This document shows positions 45,586-56,189 of a DNA stretch of 64,000 bases, piece after piece (position 1 is the stretch's first letter; the number at the start of each line of letters is the position of its first letter). A program made the translations under genes and the position numbers. The notes under the pieces were generated by a model. The model made no database searches and had not been told where the DNA came from. It was given only the letters and a program-made list of their open reading frames with translations. This DNA comes from Orobanche coerulescens (taxonomy: Eukaryota > Streptophyta > Magnoliopsida > Lamiales > Orobanchaceae): NCBI GenBank assembly GCA_033398695.1, contig CM065814.1, positions 19,836,358 to 19,900,357 on the forward strand, in the 5' to 3' direction.

Positions 45586-47679
45586 GGCGGTCTTGGGTTC
45601 GTCTCCTTCGGCTATCCGGACCTACCAATATCCGGATCTCAGGCCGATCTTTGAAAAGTATTTGGCACCTCCCAGTTGGTCAAATAGCTCTCCAATGAGT
45701 GGAATGGGATACTTGTTGTGAACCGTCAGTTTGTTGAGTGCCCTATAGTCCACGCACATACGTAAGGATCCATCATGCTTCTTATGGAACAAAACAGGGG
45801 ATCCATAAGGAGATTTGGATGGTTGGATCATCTTGGAATCCAAAAAATCTTTCAATTGCTTCTGCAACTCCTTAAGTTCCGGTGGTGACATCCTATAAGG
45901 TGTCCTCGAAGGTGGATTCGCATCGAAAATAAGTTCAATTTTGTGGTCCACATCCCGTCTGTGCGGCAACTTCTTAGGTAGTTCCGCAGGCATCACGTCC
46001 TGGAACTCCTCCAAAACGGCTTGAACTTCCTTTGGTACATCCTTGCCTTCAATATCGTTTCCATCATCAGGAACGTAAAATGCAGCGAAGGTCTCTTCCT
46101 GCTTCCGAAGTCCTCGACTAAGTTGTATGGCTAAAAGGGTGCCTGTTCCCTTTGCTTCCCTCTTGGCCGGAATGGCCTGTGTCCTATCGGAGTCCAAAAT
46201 GACTAAGGAATCAGAAAATGGAAGAATGCAAGCCCGTACCTGATCGAACCATTGTAACCCAAGAACCAAATCGTAGTCATCCATGGTCACTACAGTGAAG
46301 GTGATCATTCCCTGCCAGTCACCTATCTTTGCTTTCACTCCTCGTGCTTCGCCGGTCACTGGTTTAGCATGGGTGTTCACTGACTTGATCGATCCATTAG
46401 TTGGAGTGACGGTAAGTTGTAATGCTTTGGCTACGCTGTCCCGCATGAAGTTGTGCGTAGCTCCTGTATCCACTAAAGCTTTGATGTGTGTGCCTCCGAT
46501 CAAGGCATCCACAAACATAGACCCCTTTCTAGGTCCCTTCGCCGGCTCCATAACGGCTTTGACAGCATTGAGCAAACTCAATGAGCCCATGTGCGCACCA
46601 TCCGTAACCTCGGTCTCCGTGGTCTCTTGAATGGCTGCGACCTTCTTCCTCCTAAATGGGCAATCGTACTTCATGTGAGAGGTACTATGACAAATGTGAC
46701 AACCTCTCGGCTTATCGTTCTCGTCTACTGGTTGCTTGCCCGAGTATTTGTTTGGCCTTAACCTTGATGGGCGGTCTCCCCCAACTTTGCCTTTATCTGT
46801 GCGGAAAGTCCTCGGCTTATCGCTGGTTTTCAACTCCCTTAAGCCCTCGGCCACAGCAATGGCAGTCGACACGTCCTGAACATTGCGCCTTTCCAACTCT
46901 TGCCTCGCAAAAGGCTTGAGTCCGTCCATAAATGCAAATAGCTTGTCGGTTGCCGCCAAGCTTAGTATCTCCAGTATAATTTCTTGGAACTCCTTGACAT
47001 AGTCTTTGATCATACGGGTGTGGTTAAGTCTCTTTAGCCTGCCCCGAGCCTCGAACTCTACATTCTCGGGATAGAATTGCTTCTTCAATTCAGCCTTGAA
47101 GTCTTCCCAGGAAGCCATCCTGCATGCACCGCTCTCAATGTTAGCCTGCTTGGTCCGCCACCATAGTACAGCTGTGTCGGATAAGTACAAGGGCGCCGTC
47201 CGCAACTTGGTGTCATCATCTCGAATGTTTGAGGCACCAAAGTACTGCTCCAGGTGCCATAAGAAATTGTCAATCTCCTTGGCATTTCTCGATCCGTTGA
47301 ACTTCCCAGGCCTTGGGATGTCAATTCGTGCGGGTGTCGCACCCACATGTTCTCCATTGGCAATCGCCCTTTTCACTATTGCCATCTCCATCTTGAGAAC
47401 CTCCATGCCCTCTTGCATGGCCAAGATCATGGCCCGAAAATCGGCCAACTCTTGCTTCATGTCCCCTTCACAAGCATTGATAGTAGAAAGTACCTGGTTG
47501 TTCAGCTCCTCGCCAGCTTCTTCTAAGTCGTCCACCCTCTTCGCAACCTCATCATAGACCTCCTCCAGTCGAGTCACTCGGCTGTCCATGGCAGCAATCC
47601 GGTCGACAGACTTGTCTCTGCCCTTCTTGGTCTTCTCGGCCTGAGTGTTAGGTTGGGTGACGTCGGATGATTGTGCCAT
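45586..47679 (-). pseudogene. gag: Gypsy-F gag, protease and RT (first part)
   Basis: The chosen start is the ATG at 47679 ([16 protein letters not shown]); the frame is also open upstream into the LTR without need. An N-terminal coiled coil ([20 protein letters not shown]) is followed by capsid ([20 protein letters not shown]), one CCHC knuckle ([15 protein letters not shown]), aspartic protease ([25 protein letters not shown]) and RT start ([20 protein letters not shown]). RT motif A reads [11 protein letters not shown]: Gly (codon 45643-45645) replaces the catalytic Asp. A TAG at 45622-45624 follows, where the next residue is normally Gln. Confidence 0.92.
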
Positions 47680-47740
47680 CTTACTCCTTGCACGATCAGC
47701 TAGCAATCTTCGAAACTCCGCCTTGGTTGTCTCAACCTTG

Positions 47741-47754
47741 GTTCCGATACCAAC
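47741..47754 (-). other. Primer-binding site of Gypsy-F (initiator tRNA-Met type)
   Basis: TTGGTATCGGAACC on the - strand begins right after the LTR end and resembles TGGTATCAGAGC. Confidence 0.75.
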
Positions 47755-48449
47755 TGTCACGGGGTTATACTTGCGTCTCGCTAAGTCCTTACCGTGCGGC
47801 ATTCTTAGGTTGTCTCAAGCCTAAGTAGTAAGCCTATTAATGAACAAGACTGCTAGGAAGGAAAGTAAGGAAATGCTTGGGAAAGGTTTTCTCTTATTGC
47901 ACTGTAGCAAATCAGATTTCTCAAGAGTGAGTTACAAATGAGCCCCAAGGAGGGGTATTTATACTAATCCTCCTAGTCTAGCAAATGACCAAGAAAACAT
48001 TACTATTCCAAGTATTTACAAGAATGCCATCATCTAGAATGATCTATACAATTCTAAACAATTCTAAGAAGACTCCTTGGAGTCCCCAGGCCCCTCTGGA
48101 ACGTCCGGCCCGACCCGGCCCGAAGTGTCCCGGCCCGGCCCGGCCAAGGCCCGATTCGGCCCGTAGCAATCCGACCCGATTTCTGACCTTCTGGAACCCT
48201 CTTTGACCTTCTGGAATTGATTGGTCTCCATCTTGAATATTCTAGGGTCTTCTTTCTGAAGAGTGGGTTCCTCGGCTTTTCAATGTCTACTGGTGTCACA
48301 AGGCTTTTTCCATCTAAGTCTATTATAGGGGGGTAGTCCTCTGTGAGCTTGGCGCGGCCCATGTACGCGCGCGGCCCTGCTGCGCGCCCGTCCGCACGGC
48401 TTCGGCCGGATGCTGTTCGATACTTGCTGCCTTAAGGTGGGGCGTGACA
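47755..48449 (-). repeat. 5' LTR of Gypsy-F
   Basis: Full-length copy with ends TGTCACGCCCC and CCCCGTGACA on the - strand. It differs from the 3' LTR mainly by single bases and a short G/C-rich indel near 48130-48145. Confidence 0.93.
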
Positions 48450-48734
48450 GCACGCTACGAATGGTAAGTAGCGCGTGCTAGTAGTTTAGATAGCGCACAC
48501 TATACAATCAGTGTAGCGCGCGCTAAGGTCGACCAGGCAGAGTCCAGTGGGTACTGGACTAGAATGGAATAATTCATAGCGTACGCTACGAGTGGATCAT
48601 AACGTGCGCTAGTGGTAAGTGTAGCGCACGCTGACATTTTTGGCAGAGGACAGGAGGTTCTGGACTTCGGTTACTGGGCATCAGATATCAGTTAGCGCAC
48701 GCTAACATTTTTGGGTTAACGCATGCTAGCAAGG
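48450..48734 (+). repeat. 3' LTR of Gypsy-E, continued after Gypsy-F, then truncated
   Basis: Begins with the second GCAC copy and completes the interrupted motif. It holds many TAGCGCACGCTA variants (near 48466, 48490, 48514, 48576, 48622, 48692). At about 48735 it passes directly into integrase sequence of Gypsy-G, so the rest of this LTR and the front of Gypsy-G were deleted. Confidence 0.82.
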
Positions 48735-49979
48735 TGTACAAGGACTTGAAACAGAATTACTGGTGGAGTAATATGAAGCGAGAAGTCGCAGAATTTGTTT
48801 CAAGATGTTTAACTTGTCAGCAAGTCAAAATAGAACATCAGCGACCGGCAGGTATGCTGAAACCGCTCCCTATTCCAGAGTGGAAACGGGAAGATATTTC
48901 TATGGACTTCATCACGAGTTTGCCGACGAGTCGTCGTGGCATGAATATAATTTGGATAATTGTGGATCGTCTAACTAAGTCAGCTCATTTCCTTGAGATT
49001 AAGGATACGTGGGGTCCCGGGAGACTTGCCCAGTTGTTCATCAAAGAGATAGTGAGATTGCACGGTACTCCTAAGAGTATCGTTTCTGATCGTGACGGAC
49101 GGTTCGTGTCACATTTTCGGAAATCAGTTCATCGTGCTATGGGAACCCAGCTTAATCTCAGCACATCTTTTCATCCTCAGTCCGACGGACAATCAGAGCG
49201 AACTATTCAGACGTTGAAGGATATATTGAGAGCATGTGTCCTCAATTGGAAAGACGATTGGGAAGCCCAACTACCGTTGATTGAGTTCGTGTACAATAAA
49301 AGTTGGCATGCTTCGATTAAGATGGTACCTTACGAGGCCTTGTACGGTCGTCGTTGTCGATCTCCTTTATGTTGGGATGACTTATCAGAATCAATCGGCA
49401 CCAAACCCGATATGCTTATAGCCGCCCGTGAGAAGGTAGCTTTGATCAGGAGTCATTTGTTGACCGCTCAAAGTCGACAGAAATCATATGCAGATAATCA
49501 TCGTCGACCATTAGAGTTCGAGACAGGTGACCACGTTTTGGTCATGGTATCCTTGAGTCGAGATATCTTCCATTTTGGGAAGCGGGGAAAGTTGAGTCCG
49601 AGATTCATTGGACCGTTTGAGATTTTGGATCGAGTAGGCAGTCTGACTTATCGATTGGCTTTACCTCCGGCGTTGAGCCGAATTCATAATATGTTTCACG
49701 TATCTCAGCTACAGAAGTATGTTGCCAACCCGAGTCACATACTTCAGTTCGACGAAATCGAGATCACCGATGATCATTCGTATGAGGAGCGTCATGTACG
49801 AGTCTTAGAGCGGCGTATCAAATAGTTGAGGAACAAGACGATTCCTTTGGTCAAGATTCAGTGGTCTAGACACGGAGTCGAAGAGGCTACTTGGGAGATC
49901 GAGGATAGTATGCGGGAGAGTTATCCCGAGTTATTTGACCCTTAGTTTCGGGGACGAAACTCTTTTTAAGGGGGGAGTA
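48735..49979 (+). pseudogene. pol: Gypsy-G: Tekay-like integrase and chromodomain fragment
   Basis: An open frame of 363 codons (48734-49825) holds the HHCC end (CLTCQQVKIEHQRPAGM) and an integrase core with VDRLTKSAHFLE, VSDRDGRFVSHF and QSDGQSERTIQTLKD (DDE triad kept). GPFEILDRVGSLTYRL and HNMFHVSQLQKYV follow. A stop at 49825 falls inside the chromodomain, whose remainder (VQWSRHGVEEATWE-like) continues to 49945. It is about 90% alike by eye to 40880-42106. Everything before integrase is missing. The polypurine tract AAGGGGGGAGTA ends at 49979. Confidence 0.9.
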
Positions 49980-50204
49980 TGTAATACCCGGTTGTAATTC
50001 AGTCATTATCATTCAGTAATTATCAGTCAGTAATTGTCACTCAATAATTCTCACTCATTAATAATCACTCATCATTCACACTCATTCAATTGTGTTCACC
50101 GTTCGGCGTACTTTTTGTAATACTCGTGCTTTTATCCCCGTACTTCTCGAATTCTGTGATTTATTGTACTCGGTACATCGTTATTGGCTGAATTGCATGT
50201 CAAT

Positions 50205-50700
50205 TAGGGCCGCATGAGCAGGCCACATGAGCATCTACTCGTGCGTGGTGCTCGTGTGTTGCGGCTGGACTGGGCAGGAGACCCATCGGTCGAGTCAGGG
50301 CCATACGAGAAACTGCTCGGGCGTGGTGCTCGTGTGTTGCGGCTGGACTGGGCAGGAGACCCAGCGGTCGAGTCAGGGCCGCACAAGCAGGCCACACGAG
50401 CAACTGTTCGGGCGTGGTGCTCGTGTGTTGCGGCTGGACTGGGCAGGAGACCCAGCGGTCGAGTCAGGGCCGCACAAGCAGGCAACACGAGCAACTGTTC
50501 GGGCGTGGTGCTCGTGTGTTGCGGCTGGACTGGGCAGGAGACCCAGCGGTCGATTCAGGGCCGCACGAGCAGGACACACGAGCAACTGCTCGGGCGTGGT
50601 ACTCGTGTGTTGCGGCGGAACTGGGCAGGAGACCCAGTGTTTGAGTCAGGGCCGCACGAGCAGGCCGCACGAGTTACTACTCGTGTGCGGCACTCGTGCG
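50205..50700. repeat. 91-bp tandem repeat array, about 5 copies, with hairpin-forming units
   Basis: TGTTGCGGCTGG-type anchors fall at 50257, 50335, 50426, 50517 and 50608, giving spacings of 78, 91, 91 and 91 bp. Each unit contains CACACGAGCA and, about 20 bases on, TGCTCGTGTG, which are reverse complements. It lies about 90 bp upstream of the TATA box. Confidence 0.95.
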
Positions 50701-50786
50701 CTATAGTAGTGGCCGGCAGAAGCTTCACGCACGACCGGACGCACGGACACTTGATCGTGCGGTTTTGGTCGTACGTCCCTGTGACC

Positions 50787-50793
50787 TATATAA
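50787..50793 (+). promoter_or_regulatory. TATA box of the Gypsy-G LTR
   Basis: TATATAA in GACCTATATAAGTGG, downstream of the 91-bp array. Confidence 0.65.
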
Positions 50794-52425
50794 GTGGACC
50801 GACGGGTTTTTCTCATTTTTACCACTTCTTCATCTTGGTTCCGAGATAGAGGGTTTGTGGGAGAGATTTTTCATCATCAAACACTTGTGTGTTCGGATTT
50901 CATCATCTTCGTTCGTTTGTGAAGCTTGGATAGTCGATTTAACACGAATTCACCGGATCGAAGTGTTTGGATCTTCAAAGGTAAATTCTTCAACATCTTG
51001 GATTTCGGTTTTGAGTTGGGATATAATGTTTTGGATGTGATAATCATGATATATAAAGTGATATACTTGTGATTATGAATTGTTATCATCGGATTAATAG
51101 GGATTATTCAAGAACACTTTGAATATTGATTTGGATTTGGGGGTTTTTGATTAGATGTCGATGTAATCTCGAATTGTGTATTCATTTTGGATTATTGAGT
51201 GTGTTGAAGATGTTTTGTTGGATTGAATCACTCCTTGGAGGTTTGGTATGGATATAATAGAGGTTTATTGTAAACAATCGAAGATTGTTTACAACGTGTT
51301 TGTTGTAATGCCCCAATGAACTTGGTTTTGTCATATCGACGTTTTGAGTTAGATATAATCGTACTTGATACGTATATTGAGCGGATTATTGATAATTGTG
51401 TTATTCAAGGTTGTTCGAGCGACCGATATCTCTTTTAGGACGTTTGTTCGAGGAAGGACATTCTTCACCGGTGTTGTGTAAGTAAATTCTTACTCGGTTA
51501 AAGGAATATTCATTCCTTACGTTTTTGTTCATTCATACATGTAATTCACTCATAATATATCATTCATGTCGAGACTTGTAATCATCAACTAATCATGTAA
51601 CTCACGAGGAACGACTGTTCCAAATTATTTTCGTTGAAGCTATCACTCGTTGTATCATTATGTCATCTCGGTGAGTCGTTCTTTATACTTATCGGATTTT
51701 ATTCATTACCTCTCATCTTGGTCACTTTTGTTTTGTGACCTTCCGGGATTGTGTTTCGTGGCCGGGTGGCATATGTGTGGAATTTTTAGTCGGGCACACT
51801 ATGGTCATGTGTATATGTGGGACTCCGAACATATTTAGACTGTGCACACGGTAAAGTACCTCTGTGAGACTCATTAGGCCAAGTTGCGGGTGTATATGCG
51901 GTGCTCCGGACACTCGGCTACTTGTGCACTCACACATTCCATTCGGGCATACTGTGATACTCATCATTCAACTCTAATACTTAATTCATTCATGTGATTG
52001 TTGTATATTGTTCAACTCTTGAGGATTGTTGTTATGTGTAACTGACCCCGTTGGGGATATTGTTTTTAGGTCATGGCAAGGCAAAATCATGGGAAGAGAA
52101 CGTCGATGGCGAGGAGTCCTAGTGATACTAGTAGGGGGCTCCAGTCTCTTCATTTCATTCACATTTTCTTGTTATGTATTTTCCGCTGCACTTCATTTTG
52201 GATTGTCATTTGTTCAGTGATGTATATTTTATCTTCATATAAAATATACATGTATTCAGTGTTTCCCTGGGTGTGTTGTACTTGAAACTCCTTATCGGAG
52301 TAATTGATAATGTAATGTGGTTTGGTACTACATTTGTATTGTGCAATTTATTAATTTCGTTCGCCTGGTGGGTCCCAGTCGGGGGTCCACGACACTGTAA
52401 TATCCGCCTAGTTTAGGGTGTTACA

Positions 52426-55195
52426 TTGAACCACTCAAATGGAACAACTCGCTCCAAAAGCCACTGATGAATACTGGGTCTCGATCACTAACAATTCACT
52501 CAGGTAAGCCATGTAGTTTGAAAACCTGAGATAAGAAAGTATGCGCCACTGATGTTACTGTATATGGATGTTGCAGCGCCATGAAATGCGCATATTTGGA
52601 CAAGCGATGGACCACCACTAAGATCACCGATTTTCCATAGATATTCGGTAGACCCTCGATAAAATCCATGGACACATCTGCCCAAATCTGTTCTGGTATT
52701 GGTAAAAGCTAAAGTACCCCTGCTGGGTGGAGATTATCCCATTTGTGCCTTTGGCACACTTTACAGTGCCGAATGAAGTCCCGAACCTCCTGTATTAATT
52801 TAGGCCAGTAGAATTCCCTTTATAGGCGATGCAACGTCTTTTGGACCCCTTCATGAGTTGCATTGTAGGTTGCTTCAATGATCCGAGACGTTAGTGTCGA
52901 AACTGGTGGTACCACAATTTTTCCATTGCAAAATATAAAGCCATTTTGCAAACTCCAATCTGTCGTGGAATCTGCCAGTTTGTTCTTGACCTCCTCCAGC
53001 TTACAGAATTCCACCGTGTGTGTCCGAATGGCAGTTAATAATTCTGAATATGAAACTGAAATGTCCAGGCAAACTGCATCAGTTTGGTCTCATCGAGAGA
53101 GAGCATATGCAACTGTGTTCAACCTCCCAGGTTTGTATTGGACCTCAAAATCAAAGCCCAATAGTTTGCTCATCAAATGCTGCTGTGGAGATGTCGTTAA
53201 ACGTTGTTGAAGTAGATATTTGAGACTGAAATGGTCTGTCCGAATGATGAAGGACCTATACCACAAATAATGCCTCTAATTCCGGATAGCTTGGGCTAAA
53301 CCAATTAATTCTCGTTCATAGGCCGACAATTTCATGTGACGTTCGGCTAACTTTTTATGGTAAAACGCAATTGGTTAGCCATTCTGGTGAATCATAGCCC
53401 CAATACCACTGCCTGATGCATCACATTCCACCACAAATTTTACAGTAAAATCAGGTAACCGAAGGACCGGGGCAGTGCATAAAGCTGTCTTTAATAAATT
53501 GAAGGGGTCCTCTACCTCTGGTGTCCAAATGAATCTTTCTTTACGCAATAGGTTCATTAGCGGGGCAGCAATAATGCCATAATTTTTAATAAAGCGACGG
53601 TATAAACCTGCGAGGCCTAAAAATCCCCTAAGGGCTATTGTGGGACCTGGTTGAGGCCATTCACGCCCTGCCTGCACCTTCGTTTCATCTACGGCCACCC
53701 CTTGGGCTGAAATAACGTGTCCCAAGTAGTTGACATGGTCGGAGCCTAAAGTACACTTGCTCTTCTTCAAAACTAGGCTGTCTTTACGCAAAAATAAGAA
53801 AAACCAGCCTTGTGTGTTGAAGGTGTTCCACCCAAGATTTACCGTAAATTAGGATGTCGTCGAAAAATACCAAGACAAAACGCCTCAAATATGGTCCCAA
53901 AACCTCGTTCATCAGAGACTGAAATGTGGATGGGGCATTGGACAGCCCAAAAGGCATAACTGTAAACTCGAAATGTCCATGATGTGTTCTGAAGGCAGTC
54001 TTTTCTATATCATCAGGGTGCATCCTAACTTGGTGGTATCCGGAGCATAAATCCAATTTCGTAAAAAAGTGAGAGCCATTTAACTTATCCAACAACTCAT
54101 CAATAATAGGGATGGGGAATTTGTCCTTTACCGTGCACACATTCAGTTCCCTGTAGTCGACACAAAACCGCCAAGAAGCATCTTATTTTCGAACTAACAG
54201 GCACGGAGACGAGAATGGTGATTTACTCGGCCGGATAATGCCCGATGCCAACATTTCAGCACACTGCTTTTATATCTCATATTTGAGTAGTTGAGGGTAC
54301 CGGTAAGGTCGAACAACTACTGGGTCAGTGTAAGACTTGAGAATAATTCGATGATCACACTCTCTATGTGGCGGCAGTTAAGCTCTGAAAAAATGTTTGT
54401 GAATTGTGAGAGAAGACCTGCTAAGACTTCTTCATTTAATCTCGATGATCCTAAGGAATGAAGTTTCGGTCCCAAGGATCCTTCCTCTGTTGTCCACTGG
54501 ACTATTTTTCCATCAACAGAGAACGCCATCTGCATGGTGCTAAAATCCCAAAAAATTGGCCCTAATTCCCGCAGCCACTTGACCCCAAGCACTATCTGAA
54601 AACCAGCCAAGGGAATCACAAAAAAAGAAGCCGAGAACGACATATCACCTTTTCGAGAAACACACTACCGAGCAGGTCTCAATTGCGACCCAGACCCTCA
54701 GGTTCTTTGACGGCTCAATTTGGAGGCCTAGTCTTCGAGCTGTGTCAGCATTGATGAAGTTATCAGTGCTCCCGGAGTCCACTAGTGTTGTGAGTTCCAT
54801 ACCGCCTAGAAAAATGCGTACTATCATCATGGTATTCTTCGTGACCCCTGCAATGGCGTTCAAGCTAATCGCTGGTTCCTCCTCGACATACTCCTCAAAA
54901 TCTGGTGGTGTGTTACCTTCATCCACAGTCCAGAGAAAAAATAAATGGCGACAGTTATACCCTGGGAAGAATTTTTCATCGCAATTATAGCATAGGCCTT
55001 CGGAAATTCTCTCCGCTTTCTGATCTTGAGTGAGGAATTTAAATTTGGGCCTAGAGTTAGTTGTAGGAGTCCGAATTGGAAGAGAGACACGGGCTGGGGT
55101 ATTATTCAGACTATAATTCAGACTGGTAGTATTGGGTTGCTTCAGTTTAGAAGACAACAGGCCCAATAAATGACACTTCCAAACAAAAATATTCA
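52426..55195 (-). pseudogene. pol: Gypsy-H: chromovirus gag-to-integrase remnant, broken and truncated
   Basis: Read from 55195 down. Gag end with one CCHC knuckle (CYNCDEKFFPGYNCRH), protease (TTLVDSGSTDNFINADTARR and VIPLAGFQIVLGVKWLRELG), RT ([39 protein letters not shown]), then a frame change at about 53790 and RNase H start (VECDASGSGIGAMIHQNG). Integrase pieces near 52820-52900 (ATHEGVQKTLHRL) run to 52430. It stops where the Gypsy-G LTR begins, so the integrase C-terminus and 3' LTR are not here. Frame breaks occur at about 54643, 54180 and 53790. Confidence 0.88.
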
Positions 55196-55930
55196 TATTT
55201 TTGTGATAACGCTATCCGGTACACCAAACAAAAATATTCATATTTTTGTGATATAAATAAATTTATGTATCTTAATATATAAATATTGCTAGCGTAGTAT
55301 TAGTTGTGTACGAAATATGAATTTTTCTAAGAAGATTTTTTACTACTTTTACTACCATATGGTTATCGGTTCATCCCTTTGTGGAGATCCGGGTTCGAAT
55401 TCCTTTGGAGACGAATTAAGAGATGACTTGGTGGTAAGGGTGTTGGAATTAAGAAGTCTAGGAGTGTTCGATACTTGGTGAACTAACTATTAATATATTT
55501 TTGACAAAATCACTAACATTTATTGATAAAAAAATACTAATAATAGTATTAATAATTATAATAATAATAATAATAATCAACTATCTTATCAGACACTTGA
55601 TGATGCTTTCATTATTTCTAAATGGAGGATATAATGAAGTGAAGAATAAGTACAATTGGGTGAATATTAAATACAAATATTTTTGTATGTGTTTATATAT
55701 GCAATGCAACATGATCTTATATCATAAATTGTAAAAAATGATTAATGATATATTTAATATGTAAAGTTAATAATAAAAGAGTAAGTATAATCTTAAAAAA
55801 TATTTATCTCAAATTTATTGATATTGGACGATTCAACAGTTTTCTTTTTCCCTTGAACTATTTGACTTATAAAATGTAAATTTTGGACTATTTATCATCC
55901 CTCAAATTTTCTTTTTACATCAGAGGGTAA
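55196..55930. other. AT-rich region with a 30-bp duplication and a possible tRNA-derived SINE
   Basis: CAAACAAAAATATTCATATT (within a 30-bp unit ending TTTGTGATA) occurs at about 55177 and again at about 55226. At 55360-55400, GGTTATCGGTTCATCCC is followed by GATCCGGGTTCGAATTCC, which contains a good Pol III B box (GGTTCGAATTCC) and resembles a tRNA-derived SINE head. An (ATA/ATT)n stretch is at 55540-55580. No gene seen. Confidence 0.45.
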
Positions 55931-56170
55931 ATGTAACGCCCCGATTTCGCATATACATTTATTGTGAATTATGAAAAATAAGTTCAATTTTATAAATTAA
56001 TGTCCAAATAATTTTATCATTTAATCCAGTTTTATTTTATGATCATGCAAATCCATTTACGTCATTATAATTCATGTCAAGTCATGTGATTCGTTCGTTT
56101 CATTTCTCATTTTAAATTCATCGTTTCATCTCGTCATTTCTAGACCCGAGTCAATTTTAAGCAATATTAA
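55931..56170 (+). repeat. Gypsy LTR fragment (start only)
   Basis: TGTAACGCCCCGATTTCGC is a very common start of plant chromovirus LTRs, and CAGAGGGTAAA before it could be a polypurine tract. The sequence is lost by about 56170-56190, where copia pol sequence begins. Confidence 0.55.
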
Positions 56171-56189
56171 TCGTTACTGAAGCAACCCA

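Larger units (their letters stand above)
42478..48449 (-). mobile_element. Gypsy-F: young Galadriel-like chromovirus with 4-bp target duplication
   Basis: The LTRs 42478-43162 (685 bp) and 47755-48449 (695 bp) are nearly identical, with ends TGTCACG and CGTGACA. The flanking GCAC is duplicated at 42474-42477 and 48450-48453. Removing the element and one GCAC joins the Gypsy-E LTR into AGCGCACGCTACG. Primer-binding site, gag, protease, RT, RNase H, integrase, chromodomain and polypurine tract are in normal order on the - strand. Three nonsense codons and one active-site change interrupt an otherwise continuous frame. Clade by sequence resemblance to Galadriel-type polyproteins. Confidence 0.93.
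49980..52425 (+). repeat. 3' LTR of Gypsy-G (about 2.4 kb) with 91-bp tandem repeats
   Basis: Starts TGTAATACCCGGTTGTAATT and ends TTTAGGGTGTTACA. The first 130 bp match the Gypsy-E LTR. The next part is different, carrying the tandem array 50205-50700 instead of TAGCGCACGCTA motifs. A TATA box is at 50787. A second motif pair of CACATATACACATGACC-like words lies near 51780-51910. It ends inside the integrase of Gypsy-H. Confidence 0.87.

Noticed and set aside
50205..50700. Possible CRISPR-like repeat-spacer structure.
   Set aside because: The full 91-bp unit is repeated, so there are no unique spacers.
50204..50849. Several overlapping open frames of up to 211 codons on both strands.
   Set aside because: They come from the 91-bp tandem array, whose length keeps frames open. 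The repeated peptides are by-products of a non-coding LTR repeat.
38806..52425. Treating Gypsy-E and Gypsy-G as one element with 5' and 3' LTRs.
   Set aside because: Both pieces encode integrase in the same order, each followed by its own polypurine tract and LTR start, and the LTR middles differ. They are two elements.
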